64,000 nucleotides of DNA. Source: JAWLCA01 sp050485905. GTDB taxonomy: Bacteria; Pseudomonadota; Alphaproteobacteria; Rhodobacterales; Rhodobacteraceae. This document shows, in pieces, positions 29,600 through 39,070 of this stretch; position 1 is the first letter of the stretch; each line of letters begins with the position of its first letter. The translations under genes were made by a program, and so were the position numbers. The stretch lies in NCBI GenBank assembly GCA_050485905.1, contig JBJHCH010000002.1, forward strand, positions 1-64,000, read 5' to 3'. The notes beneath the pieces are model-generated. The model had not been told where the DNA came from. It searched no databases and saw nothing but the letters and a program-made list of their open reading frames with translations.

Positions 29600-30472
29600 C
29601 TATGTCCAGGGGCCGGATGCACCTGACCGCGCGGCAGATGTGCCCGAAAGCTGTTGCAGCGCCCTGATCCGGTTCTGCGTGTTTGGATGGGTAGAGAACA
29701 GGCGGTCGTGGCTATGCGCATGCAACGGGTTGATGATGAACATATGTGCCGTCGCCGGATTCCGCTCTGCCGCGTGATTGTCGATTCGCTGCGCGAGCTG
29801 CTCGATCTTGCCCAAAGCCGAGGCAAGCCACATGGGCTGGCCGCAGATTTCTGCGCCCACCCGATCGGCTTCATACTCGCGCGTCCGGCTGATGGCCATC
29901 TGGACCAAAGCGGCCGCAAGTGGCGCAAGGATCATCAGCGCCAGAGTGCCGATCAGCCCCATAGGTCGGTCGCGGCTGCCACCAAAGAACATGGCGAAAT
30001 TCGCCAGCATGGAGATCGCGCCGGCAAATGTTGCCGTGATCGTCATCAGAAGCGTGTCGCGGTTCTTGATATGGGCCAGTTCATGCGCCATGACGCCGGC
30101 CACCTCTTCGCGGCTCAGGTTTCGTAGCAGGCCGCGGGTGGCTGCGACTGCGGCATTCTCGGGGTTCCGGCCTGTCGCAAAGGCGTTTGGCTGGTCTGTC
30201 TCGATGATGTAGACCTTGGGCATCGGCAGATCGGCGCGGGCTGCGAGGCCGCGCACCATCTGCACGAGATCAGGCGCGCTTCGCTCATCGACCTCACGCG
30301 CGTTGTGCATTTTCAGCACCGCTTTGTCGGAGTTGTAAAAGGCAAACAGGTTCATCGCACCAGCCACGACGAGTGCGATGAGCAAACCGGCCTCGCCGCC
30401 AAGCATCAGGCCAAGGCCCATCACAAGCGCCGTCATCGCGGCAAGCAGAATGGCCGTGCGGGCATATCCCAT
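29600..30472 (-). CDS. htpX: membrane zinc metalloprotease HtpX
   Basis: A 290-residue M48-family protease for quality control of inner-membrane proteins. Two N-terminal hydrophobic segments (about 6-26 and 28-45) precede the zinc site HELAHIKNRD (His130, Glu131, His134); further hydrophobic segments cover about 143-195, and the third ligand lies in SRTREYEADRVGAEI. GGAGGACGCG directly precedes the ATG at 30472. No heat-shock promoter was identified. Confidence 0.94.
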   Translation of the reverse strand: MGYARTAILLAAMTALVMGLGLMLGGEAGLLIALVVAGAMNLFAFYNSDKAVLKMHNAREVDERSAPDLVQMVRGLAARADLPMPKVYIIETDQPNAFATGRNPENAAVAATRGLLRNLSREEVAGVMAHELAHIKNRDTLLMTITATFAGAISMLANFAMFFGGSRDRPMGLIGTLALMILAPLAAALVQMAISRTREYEADRVGAEICGQPMWLASALGKIEQLAQRIDNHAAERNPATAHMFIINPLHAHSHDRLFSTHPNTQNRIRALQQLSGTSAARSGASGPWT

Positions 30473-30680
30473 CGCGTCCTCCATGCGTGATCCGATCTTG
30501 CAGGATATGGCGGCGGTGCCGGGGCTCGGCAAGGGATCCGCTGGTGCACCGCGCGCGGCACATAATGGCCGGCTGGTTGGAGCCGTACGATCGGGCAGTG
30601 GAATCGCAGGCTATTCCAGCAGCGGCGCGGCGCCCGGCGGCGGGAGCGTCGAGGCTATCCGGCTGCCTGAGCCAAGGACA

Positions 30681-31021
30681 TCAAAGCTGCTCGACGGTCG
30701 CAAGTTCTGCGTTGAAGGCCAGGTGGTGCGCAATCCGTTCCAGCCCCGGCTTCGGTGACTCGTAGGACCAGACCGCATCCGGGATCGGGCCGCTGTTTGC
30801 CACGATGCCGAAATAGCGCGCTTCGCCCTTGTACGGGCAGGTGGTGCGGGTTGCTGAGGGTTCCAGAAACGCCATGGCGACATCCTCGCGCGGGATGTAG
30901 ATGACCGGCGGGTAGCTGCCCTCGGTCAGTTCCAGCGCGTTGCGGCTTCGCCAATAACCGCGTCCCCGGCGCGCACGACCCATGTGCCTTCCGCCCGGCG
31001 TATCCTGATGTGGTCGGCCAT
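30681..31021 (-). pseudogene. DUF427 protein with a one-base frameshift
   Basis: The ATG at 31021 with GGGGA upstream opens MADHIRIRRAEGTWVVRAGDAVIGE, which then runs to a premature stop. The family continuation (RNALELTEGSYPPVIYIPRE to HHLAFNAELATVEQL) lies in the next frame down to 30681. Inserting a single A in the GAAGC run at 30946-30949 (giving GAAAGC) restores a perfect join reading VIGESRNALELTEG. The rest of the roughly 113-residue DUF427 domain looks intact. It is either a fresh pseudogene or a sequencing error in an A-run; the family has no settled function. Confidence 0.8.
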
Positions 31022-31092
31022 GTTCTGTCCCCTTTTGTTCGCACCGGATCGATGGCCCGGCCATATGTAGATTCGCGACGCCGCTCTCGGCG

Positions 31093-32895
31093 TCAGATCG
31101 GCGCGCACGCTTGCGCCAGCCAGCCGCGCGCCTCTTCCGAAACCAACTCGGTGAGGCGGTCCCTGACTTCCGCGTGATAGTCATTCAGCCAATCTCGCTC
31201 TTCCTGCGACAGGCACTCCGCGTCGATCAACCGGCGGTCGACAGGCACCCATGTCAGCGTCTCGAACGAAAGCATGGCGCGCTTGTCGCTATCGGCCAGT
31301 GCCGGCGCCTCCTGGACTACGACCAGATTTTCGATCCGGATGCCGAACTGGCCTTCGCGGTAGTATCCGGGTTCGTTCGACAGGATCATCCCAGGTTCAA
31401 GCACGACTTCGGACGCACGCGATATCCGCTGCGGCCCTTCATGCACCGACAGGGCCGCACCTACGCCGTGGCCGGTGCCGTGGTCGTAGTCCTGCCCTGC
31501 AAGCCACAGGTGATAGCGCGCCAGCGGGTCCAGATCGCGGCCCGTGCAGCCCTGCGGCCAGCGCGCGCGGGAAATCGCAATCATGCCGCGTAATACCCGC
31601 GTGAAGGCGGCGCGCATGGCGCCATCCGGGGCACCGATGGCGATGGTGCGGGTCACGTCGGTGGTGCCGTCGGCATACTGCCCGCCGCTGTCGATCAGCA
31701 GCAGCCCGCCCGCGGTGATCGGACGGTTGGTCGCTTCGGTCACACGGTAATGGACGATGGCGGCGTTCGGACCCATGCCGCAGATCGTGTCGAAGCTGAT
31801 GTCCAGCAGCGCCGGGTCAGCCGCGCGGAAGCCTTCAAGCGCACGCACGACGTCAATCTCGGTCAGATCGCCGGGCGCCGTGCGGTCGAGCCAGGCAAGG
31901 AACTCAACCATCGCCGCGCCGTCGCGCAGATGGGCGGCCCGGCTGCCATCCAGTTCGGCACGGTTCTTGCGCGCCTTGGGCAGGATGCAGGGATCCTGTC
32001 CCCAGGCAAGGTCGATCCCCGCCTCGGCCAACTGCTCGGCCACCCAGACGGGCGCCGTCGCGCGATCCACGCGAACCGGCCCCGACAAGGTGCGTAGCGC
32101 AGGCTCAAGGGCCGCGACCGGGCGCAGAGTCACCCCTTCGTCGAGGTGCGCCCGCGACGCCTCGGTCAGCTTACCCTCGTCAATGAACAGGGTCAGACGC
32201 GCATCGTCATGCAGCAGGCTGAAGGCGTGGATTACCGGATTGCGCGGCACGTCCGACCCGCGCAGGTTGGTCAGCCAGGAGATCGAGTCCGGCAGGGTCA
32301 GCACGGCGGCGCGCTGGCCGCACTGGCGCAGTGTCTCGGCAAGGCGCGCGCGCTTGTCGGACGCGGCCTCGCCGGCCAGCGCCAGCGGGTGCGGCCTGAC
32401 GGCCCCGCGTGGAGGTGACGGCTGATCGGGCCAGATCCGGTCAATGGGGTTCTTCACGGAAGACAGGGTAACGCCGCTGTCCTTCAACGCGACGCGCAGC
32501 TTCTCGATTTCGTCGGTGGTGTGCAGCCAAGGGTCGAACCCGATCACGCCGCCGTTCGGTAACTGCTCTCGCAGCCAATCGCCGGGCTTGACCTCGGGCC
32601 AGTCAACCGGCGTGAAGTGCCCGGCTGCGATCTGCGCGCGGACCTGAACGCGGTAGCGGCCGTCGACGAACAGCCCGGCCGTGTGTGGCAGAACGATGCA
32701 GAACCCGGCGGAGCCAGTAAATCCGGTCAGCCAGGCCAGCCGGTCGTCGTGCGGCGCGACATACTCGCCCTGATGCGCATCGGCGCGGGGCACCATGAAG
32801 CCGGTCAACCGTTCCGCGGCAATAACCTCGCGCAAGGCCGCAAGGCGCGGCGGGCCATCCTCGGGCCGTGTGGTGGCGGTGAATCCCTGATACAT
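31093..32895 (-). CDS. Xaa-Pro aminopeptidase (M24B family)
   Basis: A 600-residue aminopeptidase P-type enzyme removing N-terminal residues preceding proline. Two creatinase-like N-terminal domains (about 20-310) precede the pita-bread catalytic domain, with metal ligands in LLLIDSGGQYADGTTDVTRT (two Asp), GTGHGVGAALSVHEGP (His), LSNEPGYY (Glu) and GIRIENLVVV (Glu). At about 600 residues it matches the three-domain form. The start overlaps the cobT stop by one base (TGATG), so it is probably co-expressed with cobT. Confidence 0.92.
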   Translation of the reverse strand: MYQGFTATTRPEDGPPRLAALREVIAAERLTGFMVPRADAHQGEYVAPHDDRLAWLTGFTGSAGFCIVLPHTAGLFVDGRYRVQVRAQIAAGHFTPVDWPEVKPGDWLREQLPNGGVIGFDPWLHTTDEIEKLRVALKDSGVTLSSVKNPIDRIWPDQPSPPRGAVRPHPLALAGEAASDKRARLAETLRQCGQRAAVLTLPDSISWLTNLRGSDVPRNPVIHAFSLLHDDARLTLFIDEGKLTEASRAHLDEGVTLRPVAALEPALRTLSGPVRVDRATAPVWVAEQLAEAGIDLAWGQDPCILPKARKNRAELDGSRAAHLRDGAAMVEFLAWLDRTAPGDLTEIDVVRALEGFRAADPALLDISFDTICGMGPNAAIVHYRVTEATNRPITAGGLLLIDSGGQYADGTTDVTRTIAIGAPDGAMRAAFTRVLRGMIAISRARWPQGCTGRDLDPLARYHLWLAGQDYDHGTGHGVGAALSVHEGPQRISRASEVVLEPGMILSNEPGYYREGQFGIRIENLVVVQEAPALADSDKRAMLSFETLTWVPVDRRLIDAECLSQEERDWLNDYHAEVRDRLTELVSEEARGWLAQACAPI

Positions 32896-34766
32896 CAGCG
32901 CCGCGCCGAACGGGCCACGCCCAGGAACCGGGCCCGCGCGCGCGGATCCTTGTCGAAAAGTGCCGCCAGTTGTTCCGTCATCGCCCCGGCCAGTTGCTCC
33001 ACATCGGTGATCGTCACCGCGCGTTCGTAGTACCGTGTCACGTCATGCCCGATGCCGATTGCCAGCAGTTCCACCAGCTTCTTGCGTTCGACCATGGCGA
33101 TCACGTCGCGCAGGTGCTTCTCCAGATAGTTCGCAGGGTTCACGCTAAGCGTCGAGTCGTCCACCGGGGCGCCGTCGGAGATAACCATCAGTATCCTGCG
33201 CGCCTCCGGGCGCTGCATCATCCGGCGGTGGGCCCATTCCAGCGCCTCGCCGTCGATGTTTTCCTTGAGCAGGCCCTCTTTCATCATCAGGCCCAGATTG
33301 TCGCGCACGCGGCGCCACGGCGCATCGGCGCCCTTGTAAATGATGTGGCGCAGGTCGTTCAGTCGGCCGGGTTGCTGCGCGCGGCCCTCTGCCAGCCACC
33401 GCTCACGGCTCTGCCCGCCCTTCCACGCGCGGGTGGTGAAGCCGAGGATTTCGACCTTCACCTGGCAGCGTTCCAGCGTACGCGCCAACACGTCGGCACA
33501 GATCGCTGCGATGCTGATCGGCCGGCCGCGCATGGAGCCGGAGTTGTCCAGCAGAAGCGTCACCACCGTATCGCGGAACTCGGCATCCTTTTCCTGCTTG
33601 AACGACAGCGGCGTGGTCGGATTGGCGACTACGCGGGCCAGTCGGCCGGCATCAAGGATGCCTTCCTCCAGATCAAACAGCCAACTGCGGTTTTGTTGCG
33701 CCTGAAGCCGGCGCTGCAGCTTGTTGGCCAGCCGGCTGACCGCGCCTTTCAGGGGGTCGAGTTGTTGGTCGAGATAGGCGCGCAGCCGCTCCAGTTCTGC
33801 GGGATCTGCCAGATCCTCGGCCCTGATCTCCTCGTCGAACTCGGTGCAGAAGACCTCGTAGTTGGGGTCAGCTTCCGAGTGAGGTGACGGAGGAGGGGGC
33901 TCTAGCGGTGCCTCGCCGTCGGGCAGTTCCGTGACTTCGGCGTCTTCCATATCGGCCGAGTCGTCCATCGTGACGTCGGCCTGCGTCTGGTCCTGTTGCG
34001 ATTGGCTCTGGTCCTCAGAGTTTTCCCCATCGTCCGTATCTTCCTGCTCGGTTCCGGCATCCTCGGGATTGTCGTCGGGTTGGTCCTCGGCCTCTTCTTC
34101 GCTGTCATCCTGCTCGCTGTCGGGATCGTCGCCCAACTGGTCGCCGTAGCCCAGATCGGTGATGACCTGCCGCGCGAAGCGGGCAAAGGCCGCCTGATCG
34201 TCCAGCACGGTGTCGAGGCCGGATATCGTGCCGCCAGCCTGCGCCTCGATGAAGTCGCGCCACAGGCCCATCACGTTGTCGGCCGATTTCGGCAGCGGAC
34301 GCCCAGTCGCAAGGTGACGGATCAGATAGCCTGCGGCGGTGGCGAGCGGTGCGTCGGCAGCCTGGGTGATCTGGCCATAGCCTCGGCGGTCGGCCTCGAA
34401 CCCGATCTTGGCCTCGATGTTGCCGGCGGTGCCCGGCATCGCGCGGGCGCCGACAGCCTCGCAGCGCGCGGTTTCCATCGCCTCGTACAACTCGCGCGCC
34501 ATCTGCCCGGGGGGCGCATAGCGGTTGTGGGTAGCATTATCGTGGTACCTGTGCCGCAGGGCGAGGGCGTCCGCGGTTCCGCGCGCCAGCAGCACCTCGT
34601 CGCGGGTCAACCGGCGGCTGATCTGCGGCAGGCGCATCGCGTCACCCGTCAAACCGGGCGGATCGACCGAATAGCTAACCGTCAACTCACGGTCGTCAGC
34701 CATCGTGCGCGTGGCCTCTGCCAGCGCCTTCTTGAACGGGTCGGCGGGGTTGTCGGTCTTCTGCAT
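32895..34766 (-). CDS. cobT: aerobic cobaltochelatase subunit CobT
   Basis: A 623-residue subunit of the CobNST complex, which inserts Co2+ into hydrogenobyrinic acid a,c-diamide with ATP in aerobic B12 synthesis. It has an N-terminal domain (1 to about 210), a highly acidic linker rich in Asp/Glu/Gln (about 215-295) and a C-terminal VWA domain with the MIDAS motif LLLDNSGSMRGRPIS. This is the standard architecture and length. It lies 44 bases downstream of cobS. No cobN and no cobalamin riboswitch were seen in the window. Confidence 0.96.
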   Translation of the reverse strand: MQKTDNPADPFKKALAEATRTMADDRELTVSYSVDPPGLTGDAMRLPQISRRLTRDEVLLARGTADALALRHRYHDNATHNRYAPPGQMARELYEAMETARCEAVGARAMPGTAGNIEAKIGFEADRRGYGQITQAADAPLATAAGYLIRHLATGRPLPKSADNVMGLWRDFIEAQAGGTISGLDTVLDDQAAFARFARQVITDLGYGDQLGDDPDSEQDDSEEEAEDQPDDNPEDAGTEQEDTDDGENSEDQSQSQQDQTQADVTMDDSADMEDAEVTELPDGEAPLEPPPPSPHSEADPNYEVFCTEFDEEIRAEDLADPAELERLRAYLDQQLDPLKGAVSRLANKLQRRLQAQQNRSWLFDLEEGILDAGRLARVVANPTTPLSFKQEKDAEFRDTVVTLLLDNSGSMRGRPISIAAICADVLARTLERCQVKVEILGFTTRAWKGGQSRERWLAEGRAQQPGRLNDLRHIIYKGADAPWRRVRDNLGLMMKEGLLKENIDGEALEWAHRRMMQRPEARRILMVISDGAPVDDSTLSVNPANYLEKHLRDVIAMVERKKLVELLAIGIGHDVTRYYERAVTITDVEQLAGAMTEQLAALFDKDPRARARFLGVARSARR

Positions 34767-34810
34767 CTTATCACCGACAGCGGGACTGGGTTGCGGACAA
34801 GACTATAGCG

Positions 34811-35797
34811 TCAGCCAAGGCTGAGCGACACGGCACTTTCCGGCAGTTCCTCGGCAAAGCAGCGCTGGTAGAACTCTGCCACGGTCTGCCGCTCCAGCTC
34901 ATCGCACTTGTTGAGGAACGTCAGGCGGAAGGCATAGCCGACATTGCGGAAGATCCGCGCATTCTCGGCCCAGGCGATCACCGTGCGCGGCGACATCACC
35001 GTGGACAGATCGCCATTCATGAAGGCGGTGCGGGTCAGATCCGCCACCGTCACCATCTGCCCGATCGTCTTGCGCCCGGCCGCCGTGTTGTAGTGCGGGT
35101 TCTTGGACAGCACGATCGCCGACTCGGCGTCGTGAGACAGGTAGTTCAGCGTCGCCACAAGGCTCCAGCGGTCCATCTGGCCCTGGTTGATCTGCTGCGT
35201 GCCGTGATAAAGTCCGGTCGTATCGCCAAGGCCTACGGTGTTCGCCGTAGCGAAAAGGCGAAAGCTGGGGTGCGGCGTGATGATCTCGTTCTGGTCCAGC
35301 AGGGTGAGCTTTCCGTCGGTCTCCAGCACCCGCTGGATCACGAACATCACGTCCGCGCGGCCGGCATCGTACTCGTCAAAGACGATCGCACAGGGATTGC
35401 GCAGCGCCCAAGGCAGGATGCCTTCCTGGAACACTGTCACCTGCTTGCCGTCGACCAGTTTGATGGCGTCCTTGCCGATCAGGTCGATCCGGCTGATGTG
35501 GCTGTCGAGGTTCACGCGAACGCAGGGCCAGTTCAACCGCGCCGCCACCTGTTCGATATGGGTGGATTTGCCAGTGCCGTGATAGCCTTGGATCATCACC
35601 CGGCGGTTGTAGGTGAACCCGGCAAGGATGGCGAGCGTGGTGTCGGGATCGAACTTGTAGGTGCTGTCCATGTCGGGCACGCGTTCCGAGCGATCCTCGA
35701 AGCCCTTCACAACCATGTCGCTGTCGATGCCGAAGACCTCGCGCACCGAGATTTCTTCGGTCGGCTTCACCCCACGATCCATAAGTCCATCCGCCAT
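34811..35797 (-). CDS. cobS: aerobic cobaltochelatase subunit CobS
   Basis: A 328-residue MoxR-type AAA+ ATPase, the motor subunit of aerobic cobaltochelatase. Walker A is GYHGTGKST near residue 71, Walker B IVFDEYDAGRADVM near 137, and sensor 1 RLFATANTVGLGD near 180. CobS and CobT assemble into stacked rings acting on CobN. ATG 35797 is used; an internal Met at codon 6 is possible. cobS and cobT form one transcription unit. Confidence 0.96.
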   Translation of the reverse strand: MADGLMDRGVKPTEEISVREVFGIDSDMVVKGFEDRSERVPDMDSTYKFDPDTTLAILAGFTYNRRVMIQGYHGTGKSTHIEQVAARLNWPCVRVNLDSHISRIDLIGKDAIKLVDGKQVTVFQEGILPWALRNPCAIVFDEYDAGRADVMFVIQRVLETDGKLTLLDQNEIITPHPSFRLFATANTVGLGDTTGLYHGTQQINQGQMDRWSLVATLNYLSHDAESAIVLSKNPHYNTAAGRKTIGQMVTVADLTRTAFMNGDLSTVMSPRTVIAWAENARIFRNVGYAFRLTFLNKCDELERQTVAEFYQRCFAEELPESAVSLSLG

Positions 35798-35939
35798 TCA
35801 ACGCCCCATTCTGCCGCCGCAGGTGTGGATCATTCCGACCAGAGAGGCAAGGCCCGCGTGGGCGCTTTCAGAATCACGGCGAGGTAGGTAATCGGGGCCT
35901 TCGACAGGCGCGACAGCAGCGTGGCTGCGCCGTGCGGCC

Positions 35940-36027
35940 GGAAGGGTGGCAGAGTGGTCGATTGCACCGGTCTTGAAAACCGGCGATGGGCAACCATCCG
36001 TGGGTTCGAATCCCACCCCTTCCGCCA
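35940..36027 (+). tRNA. tRNA-Ser (TGA)
   Basis: Acceptor arms GGAAGGG (35940-35946) and CCCTTCC (36017-36023) pair, followed by G and encoded CCA. The anticodon loop CTTGAAA gives TGA. A long variable arm, as expected for serine, and T arm TGGG-TTCGAAT-CCCA are present; length 88 nt. No duplicate of the tRNA 3' end was seen nearby, so there is no evidence of an integrated element here. Confidence 0.97.
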
Positions 36028-36094
36028 CTCACTCAACAGACTTCTCTGGTTTTCATAGTCCACTGAGTGCGGCAAACGCCCTTCGGATCAGAGG

Positions 36095-37666
36095 CTATCG
36101 CGGAGTCAGCCGGATGATGCGTCCCTCGTCCGGCCCTAGTGGTCCGCGCAGATTTTCATCGGTATTGGCGGTGGACAGCAGCACCTCACCCTTCCATGGG
36201 CATGGTTTCGATCGTTGTGTCAGGTTCAGCGCGACAACCAGTCGCTGGCCTAGATGGCTGCGCTCATAGGCCAGAACGCCGTCCCTCGCGCGCAGGGTCT
36301 TGTAGCTGCCCAGGCTGAGCGCCGGTTCGGCACGGCGCAACGCCAGTAGCTGGCGATAGAGCGTCAACATGGAGCCGGGCGTGCCATCCTGCTCGGCGAT
36401 ACTGAGCCCCGGCCGCGCGTCTATCGGCAACCATGGGGTGCCGCTGGTGAAGCCCGCACCGGAGCCGGGTTGCCACGGGATCGGCGTGCGTACCTGATCG
36501 CGGCCCAGTCCCAGGCCGGGCACGTTCTTTTCCCAGGGATCGGCCACCATCTCGGACGGAATGGCCACATTCTCCATGCCGATCTCTTCGCCCTGATAGA
36601 TTGTGGGCGTGCCGCGCAGGGTCAGCAGCAGCATCGCGGCGACGCGCGCCTGCGCCGGGCCGATCCGGCTGGCAAGGCGCGGACGGTCGTGGTTGCCGAT
36701 GACCCAGTTCGGCCAGGCACCGCGGGGCAGGGCGGCTTCGTAGGCGTCGATCATCCGGCCCAGCCTTGCGGCGTTCCAGGGCGCACCCAGCAGCAGGAAG
36801 TTGAACGGCAACTGAAATCCATTCAGACCCTTGCCGTAGTAGGCGATGAACTCCTCCAGCGTCCCATAGGCTTCGCCCACGAGCAGCTTTTCTTCGGTAT
36901 ATTCGCGTGCAACGGCGCGCATCGTCTCGACATAGGTGGCGATCTCGGGCTGATGCTTGGTATAGGTTCCCAGCAGGCTGCGCGCCGGCCCGTCCTGCGG
37001 CTTCCATTTCGGGTTCGGCGGATTGTCTCGCCGTGCTGCGTCAGTGATCATGTTCTCGACTGCATCGACGCGGAAGCCGTCCACCCCGCGGTCGAACCAG
37101 AACCGCAGCACGTCCAGCATCGCTGCGCGAACATCCGGATTCCGCCAGTTGAGCGCCGGTTGTTCGGGTAGGAAAATATTCAGGTAGTACTGCCCTGTCT
37201 TCGCGTCAAAGGTCCATGCGGGGCCGGCAAATTCGCTGATCCAGTTGTTCGGCGGGCCGCCATCGGACGCCGGATCGGCCCAGACATACCAGTCGCGTCG
37301 CGGATCGTCTCGGCTTGCACGGGAGTCCGCGAACCATGGATGCTGGTCCGACGTATGGCTGGGCACGAAATCCAGTAACACCCGCAGGCCGCGTTCGTGA
37401 GCCGCGGCCAACAGCCGGTCGAAATCAGCCAGCGTGCCGAACAGCGGGTCGATGTCGCAGTAGTCGCTGACATCGTAGCCGAAGTCCTTCATCGGAGAGG
37501 GGAAGATCGGTGAAATCCAGATCGCGTCCACGCCGAGCGTCGCCAGATGATCGAGCCGTTGCTCGATCCCGCGCAGATCGCCCACGCCGTCGCCGTCACT
37601 ATCCTGAAACGACCGGGGATAGATCTGGTAGATCACCCCTGCCTTCCACCACTCTGTCGCTGCCAC
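36095..37666 (-). CDS. alpha-glucosidase, GH13 (oligo-1,6-glucosidase-like)
   Basis: A 523-residue cytoplasmic glycoside hydrolase. The (beta/alpha)8 barrel starts VIYQIYPRSFQDSDGDGVGD; catalytic residues are Asp201 (GFRVDAVEN), Glu265 (LLVGEAYG) and Asp327 (IGNHDRPR). The QYYLNIFLPEQPALNW segment is typical of subfamilies acting on short alpha-glucosides. The likely start is the GTG at 37666. There is no signal peptide, so the substrate must be imported; no transporter or regulator is adjacent. The gene is shortly after tRNA-Ser and convergent with it. Confidence 0.9.
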   Translation of the reverse strand: MAATEWWKAGVIYQIYPRSFQDSDGDGVGDLRGIEQRLDHLATLGVDAIWISPIFPSPMKDFGYDVSDYCDIDPLFGTLADFDRLLAAAHERGLRVLLDFVPSHTSDQHPWFADSRASRDDPRRDWYVWADPASDGGPPNNWISEFAGPAWTFDAKTGQYYLNIFLPEQPALNWRNPDVRAAMLDVLRFWFDRGVDGFRVDAVENMITDAARRDNPPNPKWKPQDGPARSLLGTYTKHQPEIATYVETMRAVAREYTEEKLLVGEAYGTLEEFIAYYGKGLNGFQLPFNFLLLGAPWNAARLGRMIDAYEAALPRGAWPNWVIGNHDRPRLASRIGPAQARVAAMLLLTLRGTPTIYQGEEIGMENVAIPSEMVADPWEKNVPGLGLGRDQVRTPIPWQPGSGAGFTSGTPWLPIDARPGLSIAEQDGTPGSMLTLYRQLLALRRAEPALSLGSYKTLRARDGVLAYERSHLGQRLVVALNLTQRSKPCPWKGEVLLSTANTDENLRGPLGPDEGRIIRLTPR

Positions 37667-37735
37667 CCGCCTGCTCCGTTCTGCCCGCTAGCTTGCGCCC
37701 ACGTTAGCGCTATCGGGCAGGGGTCGCAAACGGCG

Positions 37736-39067
37736 TCAGAGAACGACGTCGAAATAGAGCGGCGTCTCGGTCACCATGCCTTTGGTCGCGGGCGGTGCGG
37801 CGGTGTCGGACTGCAGCACGCGACCGCCGGTCCGCGCGTCGAGTTCCTCGACGAGCCGATCCAGCGGGATGCGGGTCCAACGGCGGCGCATCGCGGTTTC
37901 CTTCTCAACGGGGATCAGTGCCACCTGCAAGTCACGCATCTGGAACAGGCCCTTCTCATGCAGCGTGGCATTGTGGCTGCCGTGATGGCCGGCCTTGTAA
38001 AGGACAGTTCGTTCCAGCAGATCTGGCCCCTTGCGCCCGTCTTCCAGCGACAGATCCTGCCACGACAGCCAGTTGCCGACCTGTGCATCGCCAGCGAACA
38101 GCAGCACGGCGCCGTCCGCCAGTTCGATCGCCAAGACGAGGCTGGAGTTGTTGGTGTCGCTGTCGATCCGCAGCGCGAGTTCCGCGGCACCTTCCAGCCA
38201 GGCCATGTCAATGCGCCGCCAGCTTTCGGCGGGCGCGTCCAGCCGGTCGCGGAAGAACGGCATCGCGCGCGCCAGCGTCATCGGGATGCGCCATCGCGGG
38301 GCAAACGGGGCTTCAGGGTCGTCCTCCGACAAGCATTGCGCCAGTTCGTCCGGGTCCACGCCATCAAGGGCGAAGTGGAAGGTTTCGGGATTTGCCGACG
38401 ACGGGTTGGAGCGTAGAAGAAGTGCCTCATCCCGCGGCGGACCGAGGACGTGGACGCGGGCGCCGGTTTCGGCGAAATCAAGCGTGGTGCCGGGTTCCAG
38501 ATAGCGCGGTCCGCTGTCGCCTGCGTAGCCGCGCGCGCGCTCCAGCGCATCGCGGGTGGTCCGCCCGGCCGAGCCGAAGAAGGACAGGACAGCCGCCAGC
38601 GGCTCCGCCTCGGGCGCGCCGGCAAGGCCAAGCTGTGCCTGTGCCAGCCCCAGCATGCGCAGCGCCCGGTCGCGCGCGCGCTCCAGCTTCTGGGCCTGTT
38701 CGTCCCCGGGGTTTTCGGCCCAGCTCATCCAGACCGCTCCAAACTCGATCTTCGACAGCGCCTCGTGCGCCTGTACGAAGCCCGACACATGGTCCCAATG
38801 CTCATGCGTCACGGCCAGCACGTCCACGCGCCCGCCCGTCACCGCGGCGATATCCTCGGCCACCTCGGTCATCCGTGCGGCCTGATCGGGCGTGCCCAGC
38901 AGCAGGCCGAAGTCGATCATCAGATGTGCCTCGTCGCCGTCGGCGCCGCGCGGGACGCTGACAAGGAAACAGTCGCCGAAGCCGTGGCGATACATCCGCA
39001 CCCGCACACGGCGGGGCGGCGGGGCAGCGCGGCTCTTGCGAACGGACTTCTTCTTGCCCTTGGCCAT
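37736..39067 (-). CDS. metallo-beta-lactamase-fold hydrolase (ComEC/Rec2 MBL-like), partner of the dual protease
   Basis: A 443-residue soluble protein. After a Lys/Arg-rich N-terminus (1-23) it has the MBL strand FGDCFLVSVP, the metal motif THEHWDHVSG (His88, His90, Asp92, His93), a bridging Asp in LLFAGDAQVGNW (Asp327) and KAGHHGSHNAT (His361-His365), a pattern seen in ComEC-type MBL domains, many of which are nucleases. There are no membrane segments. A long insertion (about 120-260) separates the halves. It starts 3 bases after the stop of the giant protease gene, so the two are an operon. Target (DNA, RNA or other) is unknown. Confidence 0.85.
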   Translation of the reverse strand: MAKGKKKSVRKSRAAPPPRRVRVRMYRHGFGDCFLVSVPRGADGDEAHLMIDFGLLLGTPDQAARMTEVAEDIAAVTGGRVDVLAVTHEHWDHVSGFVQAHEALSKIEFGAVWMSWAENPGDEQAQKLERARDRALRMLGLAQAQLGLAGAPEAEPLAAVLSFFGSAGRTTRDALERARGYAGDSGPRYLEPGTTLDFAETGARVHVLGPPRDEALLLRSNPSSANPETFHFALDGVDPDELAQCLSEDDPEAPFAPRWRIPMTLARAMPFFRDRLDAPAESWRRIDMAWLEGAAELALRIDSDTNNSSLVLAIELADGAVLLFAGDAQVGNWLSWQDLSLEDGRKGPDLLERTVLYKAGHHGSHNATLHEKGLFQMRDLQVALIPVEKETAMRRRWTRIPLDRLVEELDARTGGRVLQSDTAAPPATKGMVTETPLYFDVVL

Positions 39068-39070
39068 GGC

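Noticed and set aside
34767..34810. A terminator between cobS and cobT
   Set aside because: The 44-base gap shows no stable hairpin with a T-run; the two genes are best treated as one unit.
35940..36027. tRNA-Ser as an integration site for an island carrying the protease/MBL operon
   Set aside because: No integrase, no duplicated tRNA 3' end and no compositional break were seen between 36 and 45 kb.
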